Assembly: GCF_023091245.1 (NCBI RefSeq)
Contig: NZ_JAHWXN010000001.1
Coordinates: 310,001 to 374,000, forward strand
Direction: 5' to 3'
DNA: 64,000 bases
From: Microbacterium croceum
GTDB lineage: Bacteria > Actinomycetota > Actinomycetes > Actinomycetales > Microbacteriaceae
Under the pieces are notes generated by a model that was given only the letters and a program-made list of their open reading frames with translations, ran no database searches and was not told the DNA's origin. Shown in pieces: positions 17,611 to 26,268 of the stretch (positions are counted from its first letter, which is position 1; every line of letters begins with the position of its first letter). The position numbers were made by a program, and so were the translations under genes.

Positions 17611-18390
17611 TCACGCGCCCCGGGTCGAGCTCGCGATGAACTGCCTCGTTCGCTCGTGCTGCGGGTTCTCGAAGAAGTCCTTCGCGGACGCGTCCTCCAC
17701 GATCTCGCCGCCGTGCATGAGTACGACGCGGTCTGCGACGTCGCGCGCGAAGTTCATCTCGTGCGTCACCACGATCATCGTCATCCCCTGGCGCGCGAGC
17801 TCGGTCATGACCTTCAGCACCTCGCCGACGAGTTCCGGATCCAGAGCGCTGGTCGGCTCGTCGAACAGCATGAGTTGCGGTTTCATCGCCAACGCTCTGG
17901 CGATCGCGACACGTTGCTGCTGTCCCCCCGACAGTTGCGCGGGATGATGGTCCAACTTGTCGCCGAGGCCGACGCTCACCAGCAATTCACGGGCTTCCTG
18001 CTTCGCCACCGCACTCGGCAGGTGCCGCACTGCGCGCGGCGCTTCCATCACGTTCTGCAGCGCCGTCATGTGCGGGAACAGGTTGAAGCGCTGGAAGACC
18101 ATGCCGATGTGCGCGCGCTGGGTCGCCATCCCGCGTTCGGTGAGCTCCCGGACGCCGTCACGATAGGCCCCGAAGCCGACGAGCATGTCGTCGACCCAGA
18201 TCTGTCCGGCATCGATCTTCTCCAGACGATTGATCGCTCGCAGCAGAGTGCTCTTGCCGGCGCCCGACGAGCCGAGGAGGCAGACGACTTCCCCCGCATG
18301 CACGTCCATCGTGATGTCACGGAGCACCGTGTTGTCCCCGAAGGACTTCTTGACCTGCCTGATGCGCACGAGCGCCGTGTTGTCATTCAT
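17611..18390 (-). CDS. Polar amino-acid ABC transporter, ATP-binding subunit (GlnQ-like)
   Basis: 259 residues. Walker A GSSGAGKST, Q-loop FQRFNLFPHM, signature LSGGQQQR, Walker B LMLFDEPTSALDP and the switch histidine in VVTHEMNFA are all intact. The FNLFPHM segment is typical of polar amino-acid importers. The ATG at 18390 has GAGG 5 nt upstream and overlaps the permease stop by 8 nt. Last gene of the aminotransferase-SBP-permease-ATPase operon. Confidence 0.93.
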   Translation of the reverse strand: MNDNTALVRIRQVKKSFGDNTVLRDITMDVHAGEVVCLLGSSGAGKSTLLRAINRLEKIDAGQIWVDDMLVGFGAYRDGVRELTERGMATQRAHIGMVFQRFNLFPHMTALQNVMEAPRAVRHLPSAVAKQEARELLVSVGLGDKLDHHPAQLSGGQQQRVAIARALAMKPQLMLFDEPTSALDPELVGEVLKVMTELARQGMTMIVVTHEMNFARDVADRVVLMHGGEIVEDASAKDFFENPQHERTRQFIASSTRGA

Positions 18391-19327
18391 CGATACCTCG
18401 TCGGGAGAAGGGCGGACGCACGAGGGCGTTGCGGATGGCCACTCGCAGAGTGCGCGGGCGTCCACGTCGGTTGCTGCCATCGAAGGCCCGCTCCAGATAG
18501 AACTGTCCGATGCTCGCGATCGTGACGATGATCATGTACCAGACCGCCGCGGCGAACAGGGTCTCCATCACTTCGAGGTTGCGGCTGGAGATGTTGGCAG
18601 CGGCCTTCACGAGCTCGAAGTACGTCACCACGGATGCCAGCGATGTCGTCTTCAGCATGTTGATGAAGTTGTTGCCGGTGGGCGGGATGATGATGCGCAT
18701 CGCCTGCGGCAGGATGATCCGCGCCAGGGTGTGCATGGGGCTCATGCCGAGGGCGTGCGCCGCCTCGGTCTGCCCCGCGTCGACGCCCTTGAGCCCCCCA
18801 CGGATGATCTCTGCCATGTACGCGCTCTCGTTGAGGGCGAGGCCGAGAAGCGCCGCGGTGAATGCGGTCATGATCGCGTTGGTCGGCTGGTCGATCAACG
18901 TCCAGTCGGTGAAGGGGACCCCGATCACGATGCGATCGATCACCAGGGCGAGGTTGTACCAGACGAGGATCTGCACCAGTACGGGGACTCCGCGGAAGAT
19001 CCAGATGTATCCGGTCGCCACCGAGGTGGCCACCGGATTGCGGGAGATGCGCATGATCGCGATGATGACGCCGATGACGACGGCCACAAGCTGCGCGGCG
19101 ACCGCGAGGACCACGGTGTTCCATGCAGCCTGGGCCATGGTGTCGAGGACCACGTACTGGAGCACGTGCGGCCACCGGATGCGCGCGCCGGCGAGGACGA
19201 CGATGATTCCGGCGACCGCGCCGAGCACGACGAGAGCGCTGACCCATCGCCAGAAGTGGAGGCGTCGGTAGATTCTGGGTGCCGCCAGCGGAGTGCTGAT
19301 CCGGGCGGTCGGGGGTGATGTCTTCAC
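18383..19327 (-). CDS. Polar amino-acid ABC transporter permease
   Basis: 314 residues from GTG 19327 (AAAGGA 4 nt upstream). Five or so membrane helices and the EAA loop (EIIRGGLKGVDAGQTEAAHALGMSPMHT) identify the HisM/GlnP type permease. An N-terminal cytoplasmic region of about 40 residues precedes the first helix (WRWVSALVVLGAVAGII). It is likely to act as a homodimer because the operon has a single permease. Downstream of the binding-protein gene and a strong hairpin. Confidence 0.92.
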   Translation of the reverse strand: MKTSPPTARISTPLAAPRIYRRLHFWRWVSALVVLGAVAGIIVVLAGARIRWPHVLQYVVLDTMAQAAWNTVVLAVAAQLVAVVIGVIIAIMRISRNPVATSVATGYIWIFRGVPVLVQILVWYNLALVIDRIVIGVPFTDWTLIDQPTNAIMTAFTAALLGLALNESAYMAEIIRGGLKGVDAGQTEAAHALGMSPMHTLARIILPQAMRIIIPPTGNNFINMLKTTSLASVVTYFELVKAAANISSRNLEVMETLFAAAVWYMIIVTIASIGQFYLERAFDGSNRRGRPRTLRVAIRNALVRPPFSRRGIDE

Positions 19328-19354
19328 GGCTTCCTTTCGGGGAGGAGGAGCAGA

Positions 19355-19384
19355 AGCGGGGGACGGCCGGGACCGTCCCCCGCT
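19355..19384 (-). terminator. 12-bp hairpin between binding-protein and permease genes
   Basis: AGCGGGGGACGG (19355-19366) and CCGTCCCCCGCT (19373-19384) pair perfectly around a 6-nt loop, 4 nt past the binding-protein stop. This kind of intercistronic structure usually lets the binding protein be made in excess over the membrane subunits. Confidence 0.7.
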
Positions 19385-19388
19385 CTCA

Positions 19389-20327
19389 CTACTGCCCCGC
19401 GTTGATCTCGACCGTCTCGATGGCGCCGGCCTGGAGCCCCCAGGCCGCGAGGATCTCGCCGTAGGTGCCGTCATCGATGAGCGACTGCAGCGATGCGGCG
19501 AGCGCTGCGCGCAGCTCCGGCGTCTCCTTGTTGACCCCGATGCCGTACAGCGCACCTTCGAGCGGAGGCAGGTCGACGACCTCGAAGTCCTCCCCCGCGT
19601 TGGCGGTCTGCGCGACGTAGACCAGGTTGGCCAGGTCGTTGAGCTCGGCAGTCACTCGACCCGTCTTCACCGAGTTCAGACGCTGCTGGTCGCTGTTCAC
19701 CGTGACGACGTCGATCGGCTCGGCCCCATCGGCGACGCACTCGTCACTCAGCGCGAGCGCCCAGGCCTCCTGTGAGCTGCCGACTCCCGCGGTCACTCCG
19801 TGCCCGCACAGATCGGCCGGCTCGGCGATGTCGTCGGGATTGCCCTTCGCGACGAGGATGCCGATGCCGGTCTTGAAGTAGTCGACGAAGTCGACCATCT
19901 CCTGTCGGTCAGGTCGATCGTTCATCCCCGCCATCGTGAAGTCGACCCGCTGCGACTGCAGGCTCGTGATGAGGTTCTCGAAAGGAGAGTCGTTGTATGC
20001 GACCTCGACTCCGAGCCGCTTCGCCATCGCGGTGGCGAGGTCGACCTCGTATCCGATGGGCGTGGTGCCGTCGGCCGCGTAGAAGTTGGCCGGAGGGAAC
20101 TGCAGGTTCGAGCCGACCTGCAGCACACCGGCATCCGCGTACTGCGCAGGGAGCAACGCCTCGATCTCGACATCTGCCTCGACCGCCGCGACGATTGCCG
20201 CCGCCGGCTGATCCTCGGCGGCGGGCGCCGACGATTCCTCCGTATCGGTGGGGAGGGTCGACGTGCAGGCGGAGAGCGCGACGATGCCGACGAGCGAGAG
20301 GGCGAGGAGGGAAAGACGTGACTTCAT
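19389..20327 (-). CDS. Amino-acid ABC transporter substrate-binding lipoprotein
   Basis: 312 residues. Lipobox LSAC puts the lipidated cysteine at 21. The mature part is a family 3 solute-binding protein (VGSNLQFPPANFYAADGTTPIGYEVDLATAMAKRLG; later SLQSQRVDFTMAGM). A 50-residue Ala/Glu-rich spacer separates the lipid anchor from the domain. The ligand should be a polar amino acid or derivative. ATG 20327 has AAAGGA 6 nt upstream, 30 nt after the class V aminotransferase gene. Confidence 0.9.
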   Translation of the reverse strand: MKSRLSLLALSLVGIVALSACTSTLPTDTEESSAPAAEDQPAAAIVAAVEADVEIEALLPAQYADAGVLQVGSNLQFPPANFYAADGTTPIGYEVDLATAMAKRLGVEVAYNDSPFENLITSLQSQRVDFTMAGMNDRPDRQEMVDFVDYFKTGIGILVAKGNPDDIAEPADLCGHGVTAGVGSSQEAWALALSDECVADGAEPIDVVTVNSDQQRLNSVKTGRVTAELNDLANLVYVAQTANAGEDFEVVDLPPLEGALYGIGVNKETPELRAALAASLQSLIDDGTYGEILAAWGLQAGAIETVEINAGQ

Positions 20328-20357
20328 TGTGTGTCCTTTCGGGTAGGGGTGGAACGT

Positions 20358-21560
20358 TCAGAAGGTGAGTGCGCGCACGGCGGCGAGAAGACGGTCGACG
20401 TCCTCGGACGAGGTGTACGGAGCGATGCCGGCGCGCACGGCGCCTTCGCCGAGATCGGCCCAGTCCTCGGCCTCGATCGCGTAGAAGGTGCCGCCCATCA
20501 CTGCGACGTCTTCACGTCCGAGTGCGGCGCAGACATCCGCCGTGGTGCGACCTGCGACACGGAAGAGCACGGTAGGCACATGCGAGCGGGGAGAGCCGAC
20601 GCGCTCGACCCCGTCGATCGCGGCGAGTCCGGTGACCAGGCGTTCGAAGAGGGCATCCTCGTGCGCGACGACCGCCGCGTAGGAGCGCGCCAGCCGCTCG
20701 CGACGTGTGCCGTCGCCGGGGATGATGTCGGCCAGGAACTCCACGGTCTCGGTCACACCCGCGAGGAACTCATAGGGCAGGGTGCCCAACTCGAATCGCT
20801 CGGGGATCTGCATGGTCGATGGGCGCAACTTATCGGGCACGAGCGCCTCCAGCTTCTCGATGCTGGAGGCGAGCACGCCGATGTGCGGACCACAGAACTT
20901 GTACGGCGAGCACACGATGTAGTCGGCCCCGAGGGCGGCGGCGTCGACGAGCGCGTGCGCGGTGTACGCCACGGCGTCGACGTAGATCTCGGCGCCGACG
21001 GCGTGCACGGCCTCCGCGATCGCCGCGATGTCGGGGGCGGTGCCGTAGAGGTTCGACGCCGCGGTCACCGCGACGAAGCGCGTGCGATCGCTCAGCACAC
21101 GCTGCACGTCATCCACCAGGAGGTCCCCGGTCGCGCGGTCGAAGTCGATCCACTTCAGGGTCGCGCCCGAGAGCTCGGCGGCGAGAACCCAGGGCCGCAC
21201 GTTCGCGTCGTGATCGAGACGGCTGGCCACGATCTCATCGCCGGGACCGAGGCGACGGGCGACGGCCCTGGCGACGTCGAAGGTGATCTGCGTCGCGCTG
21301 CGGCCGAAGAAGACCGCCCGCGGGTCGACGTTCAGCAGGTCGCCCATCGCGGCGCGGGCGCCGCGGACGATGCGGTCGGCGTTCTGCTCGCTGTAGTTGT
21401 TGCGTCCACGCTGCGAGACGGGGCTCAACATCGCGTCGCGGATGGCCTCAGCGACGCGGGTCGGCGTCTGGGTGCCACCTGGTGAGTCGAACAGGGCACT
21501 CCCTGTTCGCAGCGCGGGGAACTGCCGGCGGATACGGGAGAGGGGGTAGGTCGAGGGCAT
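20358..21560 (-). CDS. Class V PLP enzyme, cysteine-desulfurase-like
   Basis: 400 residues of the SufS/IscS-like fold: PGGTQTP near the N-terminus, SRLDHDANVRPW, the aspartate in VDAVAYTAHALVD and the PLP lysine in CSPYKFCGPHIG. The lysine histidine context of true group I/II desulfurases and a mobile active cysteine are not apparent, so another lyase or transaminase reaction is possible. It heads an operon with a polar amino-acid importer, suggesting it acts on the imported compound. ATG 21560 has GGAG 7 nt upstream. Confidence 0.85.
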   Translation of the reverse strand: MPSTYPLSRIRRQFPALRTGSALFDSPGGTQTPTRVAEAIRDAMLSPVSQRGRNNYSEQNADRIVRGARAAMGDLLNVDPRAVFFGRSATQITFDVARAVARRLGPGDEIVASRLDHDANVRPWVLAAELSGATLKWIDFDRATGDLLVDDVQRVLSDRTRFVAVTAASNLYGTAPDIAAIAEAVHAVGAEIYVDAVAYTAHALVDAAALGADYIVCSPYKFCGPHIGVLASSIEKLEALVPDKLRPSTMQIPERFELGTLPYEFLAGVTETVEFLADIIPGDGTRRERLARSYAAVVAHEDALFERLVTGLAAIDGVERVGSPRSHVPTVLFRVAGRTTADVCAALGREDVAVMGGTFYAIEAEDWADLGEGAVRAGIAPYTSSEDVDRLLAAVRALTF

Positions 21561-21998
21561 GATCGAACTCCAGGCAGAGACCGAGGCGGCGCGTCTACGC
21601 TCCGCGCGCTCCGGTCACTCCAGGAGCACGCGTATCACCTCAGTGATGACGGATGGGAGAGACGTCGGTGCACCGATTCATCGGCAGGATCGACAGAATC
21701 GCAGTCGCGATCGATCCGTTTTCTATAGCACCGTCGTACGGCGGGCGCATGATCCTCCGATGCGCCCATTGCGCCGCTGGCGGTTCTCGCCGTGCGCTCC
21801 GTACATGTGTTTCTCCATTGAATCATCGAGAGCGTTCACACTCTCTCCGGCACATGTTAGCACCGGAACGCTCATTCTGAAATCGGTTTCCCCGTCCCTG
21901 CCGCTCCCCCGCGCCGAAGCACGCAGAAACCCCGGACTCCCGGCGAGATCAACCGGGGTCCGGGGAGTCACAGCGAGCCCGCAGCGCGCCTCGACGGG
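21561..21998. other. Promoter region of the aminotransferase/ABC operon
   Basis: 438 bases with clearly lower GC around 21710-21890. On the minus strand a TATAGA hexamer (21722-21727) is a possible -10, without a convincing -35. An inverted repeat ATCAC-CTCA-GTGAT at 21634-21647 lies in the presumed 5' leader and could be a repressor site. The 3' part holds the terminator of the dehydrogenase gene. No coding region is supported and I see no SAM-type riboswitch motif. Confidence 0.4.
21930..21965 (-). terminator. Hairpin downstream of the alcohol dehydrogenase gene
   Basis: CCCCGGAC (21930-21937) and GTCCGGGG (21958-21965) pair perfectly, 34 nt beyond the stop at 21999, with further G/C pairing inside. 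Confidence 0.5.
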
Positions 21999-23087
21999 TC
22001 AGAACGAGGTGATGACCACGCGCGTGATGTTCGGGTCTCGCAGCGAGTCGTAGCCCTCGTTCACCTCGTCGAGGGCGATCTCCTTCGACAGCAGCGAGTC
22101 GAGCTCGAAGCGACCCTCGAGGTAGAGCTTCGCGTACATCGGGATGTCGCGCTTGGCCGTGGTCGAGCCCATGTAGACGCCCTGGATGCGCTTCTGCGAT
22201 CCGATCAGGCCGACCTGGTGCACGTCGATGTGCGATGTCGGGTCGATCACCCCGATCAGGTACAGCCCGCCACCGGGTGCCGCCATCTCGAGGCCCTGCT
22301 CGGCGACGGCCTTGGTGCCGACGAAATCGAACACGGCATCCGCACCGCGTCCGGTGATCTCGAGCACCGCGGCGACCGGGTCGACCTCCTTCGAGTTGAC
22401 GACGTGGGTGGCGCCGAACTCCCGGGCCTTGTCGAGCTTGTCGTCGGCGATGTCGACCGCGATGATCGTGGTGGCCCCCGCGACGAGGGCGCCGTTGATG
22501 GCGTTGAGTCCCACACCGCCCGCACCGATCACGACGATCGCGTCGCCGGCCTGCACGTCGGCGGTGTTGAGCACCGAGCCCGCACCGGTGACGACACCGC
22601 AGCCGAGCAGCGCGGCCTGTGCGAACGGCACCTCGTCGGGCACCTTCACCAGCTGGTTCTCGTGCACCAGGGCCTGCTGCGCGAAGCCGCCCAGCCCGAA
22701 GGCCTGACCGACAGGGGCGCCTTTCTCGCTGAGGCGAGGAGCATCGCCCTCGGCACGCAGCGTCGTCTCCGGGTGCAGGCACTGGAACACCTTGCCCGAC
22801 AGGCACTTCTCACAGGCGCCGCAGTACTGCACCAGGCAACCGACGACATGGTCGCCCACGGCGATCTCCGTCACGGCGGGTCCCACCTGCGTCACGACGC
22901 CGGCGAGCTCATGCCCGAAGACGCCGGGAAGGGCGTTGCCCAGGTCGTACTTCGACATCGTGAGGTCGGTGTGGCACAGGCCGGAGGCCTTGACATCGAC
23001 GAGCACCTCGCGGCCGATCGGCGCGGCGATGTCGATGTCTGCGCTGACGAATCCTGCACCGATCTCGCGGACGAGCGTTGCCTTCAT
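21999..23087 (-). CDS. Zinc-dependent alcohol dehydrogenase (class III-like MDR)
   Basis: 362 residues of the medium-chain dehydrogenase family. Catalytic-zinc ligands lie in SGLCHTDL and FGHELAGVV, the structural-zinc cysteines in CGACEKCLSGKVFQC, and the NAD motif is VIGAGGVGLNAI. It should oxidise primary alcohols or a related aldehyde/thiol adduct with NAD. The last base group overlaps: the TetR gene upstream ends at 23084, 4 nt into this gene (ATGA), so the regulator and enzyme are co-translated. ATG 23087 has GGAGAG upstream. Confidence 0.92.
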   Translation of the reverse strand: MKATLVREIGAGFVSADIDIAAPIGREVLVDVKASGLCHTDLTMSKYDLGNALPGVFGHELAGVVTQVGPAVTEIAVGDHVVGCLVQYCGACEKCLSGKVFQCLHPETTLRAEGDAPRLSEKGAPVGQAFGLGGFAQQALVHENQLVKVPDEVPFAQAALLGCGVVTGAGSVLNTADVQAGDAIVVIGAGGVGLNAINGALVAGATTIIAVDIADDKLDKAREFGATHVVNSKEVDPVAAVLEITGRGADAVFDFVGTKAVAEQGLEMAAPGGGLYLIGVIDPTSHIDVHQVGLIGSQKRIQGVYMGSTTAKRDIPMYAKLYLEGRFELDSLLSKEIALDEVNEGYDSLRDPNITRVVITSF

Positions 23088-23752
23088 TGCTTCTCTCCTT
23101 CAGGACGTCGGCCATCGGCATCTCCGGTGACCGCGGGGATGCCGGTGTGCATCCAGCGGGGCATGAGCTGCGTCAGGTGGCGCGCGAGCTCATCCTCCGT
23201 CGCTTCGATCTCTCCCAGCACCCACGAGGCGATGACCCCGGTGGCAGCGTGGGCGATGTAGGTCGCGGCGATGTCGGTATCGATCCCCACGGGCGGCTGC
23301 GCGAAGCCGCGCAGGTGTGTGAGGATCTCGACCTTCATCAGCTCGGCGACGCGGGACTCGGCGCCGCGCGGCACCGCAACCGCGAAAGCCGCGGCGTAGA
23401 GAGAGCGGTAGGTGGCGTAGTGCGCGATCAGCGCACGCTGGGACCGTTCCATGAGAGTCGCATCGAGGGCGGCGCCATCCCTCGGCCTGGACTCCTCCGC
23501 GATGTCGTGGAACGCCTGCTCCTGCAGGTGCAGGGCGAGGTCGTCGATGCCGGAGAAATGCGTGTAGAAGGTGGCGCGGCTGACCCCTGCGCGCTCGGTG
23601 ACACTGCGGACCGTGATCTCCGCGCCCTCCGCGGCGAGATCGCGGACCGCATCGAACAGGCGGCTGCGCGTGGCCGTCACACGGCGGTCGGACGAGGACC
23701 GGATCCCGTCGCGCACGGTCGCGAGGTCGGGGGTCGCGTCAGCGCGGGTCAT
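23084..23752 (-). CDS. TetR-family repressor, probably of the adjacent dehydrogenase
   Basis: 222 residues. The N-terminal helix-turn-helix is about residues 27-72 (ITVRSVTERAGVSRATFYTHFSG), followed by a helical ligand-binding domain. It is the first gene of a two-gene operon with the alcohol dehydrogenase and overlaps it by 4 nt. Its own promoter carries a 22-bp imperfect palindrome over the -35, so negative autoregulation is likely. The ATG at 23752 is fixed by TAGGAT 6 nt upstream (leaderless). Confidence 0.92.
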   Translation of the reverse strand: MTRADATPDLATVRDGIRSSSDRRVTATRSRLFDAVRDLAAEGAEITVRSVTERAGVSRATFYTHFSGIDDLALHLQEQAFHDIAEESRPRDGAALDATLMERSQRALIAHYATYRSLYAAAFAVAVPRGAESRVAELMKVEILTHLRGFAQPPVGIDTDIAATYIAHAATGVIASWVLGEIEATEDELARHLTQLMPRWMHTGIPAVTGDADGRRPEGEKQ

Positions 23753-23758
23753 GGTTCG

Positions 23759-23792
23759 ATCCTACGCCCGTTTCTAGACAGGTGTCCAGAAA
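23759..23792 (-). promoter_or_regulatory. TetR operon promoter with overlapping operator
   Basis: On the minus strand: -35 TGGACA (23783-23788), 18-nt spacer, -10 TAGGAT (23759-23764), 6 nt, ATG. The segment 23771-23792 is an imperfect palindrome (18 of 22 positions symmetric) centred on GACAGGTGTC, a common form of TetR operator. Confidence 0.7.
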
Positions 23793-23820
23793 TAGGCAGG
23801 CGCGCAGTGCCTCCCGGCTC

Positions 23821-24096
23821 TCAGCGGAGCTCGAGCCGCGCGAGGGCGCCGATCACGAGCTGCTCCCCGTCGCCTGAGCGCAGGCAGGTCAGCAGCATGC
23901 GGGAGCATCCACGGCAGAGCAGGATCACACCCGCGTCGTCCACCTCGGCGATCGCATCGGCGAGCTCCGCCACCCGGTCGCACTGCCCGCACTGCGCCCG
24001 GGCGGTCGTCATGTCACGACCGAACAGCTCCCACAGACGACCGCCCGCGGCGTTGCCGTCGACACGGGCGCGTCGACCAGGATGGATGCCGCTCAT
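23821..24096 (-). CDS. DUF6510-type zinc-ribbon protein
   Basis: 91 residues. The segment VDGNAAGGRLWELFGRDMTTARAQCGQCDRV with a second cysteine pair CRGC (residues about 61-64) forms a four-cysteine zinc ribbon typical of DUF6510. Function is unknown. It is encoded last in a tightly overlapped set with an FNR-type reductase and a molybdopterin enzyme, so an accessory or regulatory role for that redox pair is likely. Its ATG overlaps the reductase stop by 1 nt (TGATG). Confidence 0.75.
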   Translation of the reverse strand: MSGIHPGRRARVDGNAAGGRLWELFGRDMTTARAQCGQCDRVAELADAIAEVDDAGVILLCRGCSRMLLTCLRSGDGEQLVIGALARLELR

Positions 24097-24821
24097 CAGG
24101 TTCCTCCGAAGCGCTCGGTGCGGATCCGCTCCGGCGGATGTCCCGCCGCCACGAGCAGATCCGCCACGGTCTCGACGAACCCCGTCGGGCCGCAGACGAA
24201 CACCGTCGGCCGCTCGGCAGGGGCGATGGTCGACGCCGCGATGGTTGCGGCGTCGACCCTGCCCGCCGCACGCGAGAAGCCTTCGGGCGCCGTGCGCGTG
24301 TAGGCCCAGTCCAGCGTGAAGGCGTCGCCGGCCAGAGCGTCGAGCTCATCGGCGTAGAACGCATCCGCGGGGGCGCGCACCGAGTAGAGCAATCGCATCG
24401 GCACCGCGCTCGCAGAGCGCGCGTGGACTCTGGCCATGGCGATGAGGGGGACGATGCCGGAGCCGCCCGCGATCAGCTGCACCGGCCCCTCGCGCTCCGG
24501 AGTCCACACGAAGTAGCCCCCGATCGGTCCGCGCACCTCCAGCTGGTCGCCGGGGCGCACGTCTTCGACGAGGTAGGGCGACACCTCCCCGTCTGGCACC
24601 TCATCCACGGCGAGCTCGAGCGTGGTCGCGGTCCCCGCAGACGCCAGCGAATAGGAGCGAACAGCCTGATAGCCGTCCTCGGCGGTCAGGCGCACGTCGA
24701 CATGCTGGCCGGCGAGGTTCCCCGGCCACTCCGAGACACGCAGGTGGAGTATCCGGCCGTGCGAGCCGGCCGGTCGCACCTCCACCACGGTGGCGGTCCG
24801 CCACGACGACCCGTCGGTCAC
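24096..24821 (-). CDS. FAD-binding ferredoxin-NADP-reductase-like oxidoreductase
   Basis: 241 residues. FAD binding through RSYSLAS, the NAD(P) site GGSGIVPLIAM and the C-terminal VCGPTGFVE motif mark the FNR superfamily. There is no attached 2Fe-2S domain. It probably passes electrons between NAD(P)H and the neighbouring molybdopterin protein. The GTG start at 24821 overlaps the upstream stop by 4 nt (GTGA); longer frames upstream belong to the neighbour. Confidence 0.88.
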   Translation of the reverse strand: MTDGSSWRTATVVEVRPAGSHGRILHLRVSEWPGNLAGQHVDVRLTAEDGYQAVRSYSLASAGTATTLELAVDEVPDGEVSPYLVEDVRPGDQLEVRGPIGGYFVWTPEREGPVQLIAGGSGIVPLIAMARVHARSASAVPMRLLYSVRAPADAFYADELDALAGDAFTLDWAYTRTAPEGFSRAAGRVDAATIAASTIAPAERPTVFVCGPTGFVETVADLLVAAGHPPERIRTERFGGT

Positions 24822-25411
24822 CAGTACCGCTGCTCTTTCCACGGATCGCCGTACATGTTGTAGCCGTTCTGCTCCCAGAAGCCCGGCTCGTCGGTGGCCA
24901 GCAGGGTCAGCCCGCGCACCCACTTCGCGGACTTCCAGAAGTACAGGTGCGGGACCAGGAGCCGGGCAGGGCCACCATGCTCGGCGGCGAGAGGCTGCCC
25001 ATCGAACTCGAACGCGATCCAGGCCTTCCCTCCCGTGAGGTCGGCCCTGGGCACGTTGGTCGTGTAGCCGCCGTACGAGTGCACCTGGGTGAAGGCGCCG
25101 TCCGCACCGACGCGTTCCAGCAGGTGGTCCACCGCGACGCCGCGCCACTGCGTGCCCAGCTTGGACCAGCGGGTGACGCAGTGGATGTCGGTGGTGATGG
25201 CGTCGACGGGGAGCGCCCGCAGTTCGTCCCACGACCAGGTGTACCGCTGGCCGTCGAGCCCGACGACCGCGAACTCCCAGTCGTCCGTCGACACGTGCGG
25301 CGTCGGCCCCGCCGACAGCACGGGGAAGTCCTCGGTGAGGTACTGGCCGGGAGGAAGCCGGTCGTTCGACTCTCTTCTGCGTGCGCCGAAACCGCGGGAG
25401 ATCACACTCAT
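24818..25411 (-). CDS. Molybdopterin-dependent oxidoreductase, sulfite-oxidase-like fold
   Basis: 197 residues. The oxidoreductase molybdopterin-binding domain is recognised by GQYLTEDFPVLSAGPTP, the Moco cysteine in DIHCVTRWSKLG, the YGGYTTNVP strand and GGPARLLVPHLYFWKSAKW. No Tat signal is visible, so it should be cytoplasmic, as are other actinobacterial members paired with an FNR-type reductase. The substrate is unknown (YedY/sulfite-oxidase relatives reduce sulfoxides or oxidise sulfite). ATG 25411 is chosen because the conserved part begins soon after. Confidence 0.88.
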   Translation of the reverse strand: MSVISRGFGARRRESNDRLPPGQYLTEDFPVLSAGPTPHVSTDDWEFAVVGLDGQRYTWSWDELRALPVDAITTDIHCVTRWSKLGTQWRGVAVDHLLERVGADGAFTQVHSYGGYTTNVPRADLTGGKAWIAFEFDGQPLAAEHGGPARLLVPHLYFWKSAKWVRGLTLLATDEPGFWEQNGYNMYGDPWKEQRYW

Positions 25412-25520
25412 GGGCGTCTTCTTTCGCTCGTCGAGCCCATTCCACCACATCGCCTTCGCGGGCGCTGCAGGAAGATCGTGCGCGGCGGGGTGACGACGAC
25501 AGGCGCCCGGCGTCGACCGC

Positions 25521-26192
25521 TCAGGTGATGGTCGTCGCCACGATGACCGGGGTCATGACCGCCATCATGGTCGCGGCGATCGCCGAAGTCACGGCCAGCG
25601 ACACGGCGTCGCCCGCGGGTGATCCGGTCGTGAGCGCTTCGATCCGCCTGCGCAGCTGACCGGCCGAGAGCTCTCCGACGTCGTGGCGGAGAAGCGGGTG
25701 GGCGGCATTGAGTCCCTGCAGGATGGCGAGCAGCGTGAGGTCGGCAGCAGTGGGCGCGGCCGTGCCGGCGATCACCGCGGCGAGCCGAGAGCGCAGCAGC
25801 GCCTCGGGGCCGGGATCGGACTCCGGAGTGCGCTGCGCACCCCAGCCGAAGAAGCCCCGTTCGCCGCGAGCGAGAACGCCCTGCGCGACCAGTGAGGCGA
25901 CGACCTCGTCGAGCGGGTCGAGCTTCGAGGAGTGGACCAGCGATTGCAGGCGCTTGCCGCTCAGCGGGACCAATCGGGCGAGCACGGCGTCGAGCACGGG
26001 ATGCCCGGTCGGGTCGGCCGAGACGACCTGCACCACGGACTTCTTCCCCTCGGTCACGATCACCCGACCGTGCAGCGTGAGGTCGACGAGCACAGCGGCG
26101 ACCTCGCCGAACAGACGGTACGACGCCGCGGAGGTCTCCAGGCGACCGTCCGGGCGCAGCAGCAGCAGGTGGAGCTCTTCGACGATCAGCAT
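25521..26192 (-). CDS. GOLPH3/VPS74-like (GPP34) protein
   Basis: 223 residues beginning MLIVEELHLLLLRPDGRLE, the GPP34 N-terminal signature, then LVDLTLHGRVIV and PLDEVVASLVAQGVLARGERGFFGWG. The eukaryotic relatives bind phosphoinositides; the role of the many actinobacterial members is unknown, perhaps membrane association. The C-terminus has a hydrophobic stretch (AVTSAIAATMMAVMTPVIVAT). ATG 26192 is supported by TACCGT exactly 6 nt upstream (26199-26204), which excludes the longer upstream frames. Confidence 0.85.
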   Translation of the reverse strand: MLIVEELHLLLLRPDGRLETSAASYRLFGEVAAVLVDLTLHGRVIVTEGKKSVVQVVSADPTGHPVLDAVLARLVPLSGKRLQSLVHSSKLDPLDEVVASLVAQGVLARGERGFFGWGAQRTPESDPGPEALLRSRLAAVIAGTAAPTAADLTLLAILQGLNAAHPLLRHDVGELSAGQLRRRIEALTTGSPAGDAVSLAVTSAIAATMMAVMTPVIVATTIT

Positions 26193-26198
26193 GTCGCC

Positions 26199-26204
26199 AC
26201 GGTA
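26199..26204 (-). promoter_or_regulatory. -10 element TACCGT for leaderless GPP34 transcript
   Basis: TACCGT, 6 nt (GGCGAC), then ATG 26192 on the minus strand. Confidence 0.45.
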
Positions 26205-26268
26205 CGACGCCGGGAACGCCAGGCGCATCCCCCGCAGGACGGACGCCGGATCCGCCCCGCAGACGCGA

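Noticed and set aside
21561..21998. SAM or other riboswitch upstream of the class V PLP enzyme operon
   Set aside because: I searched by eye for the S-box and cobalamin core motifs and saw none; only a small inverted repeat is visible.
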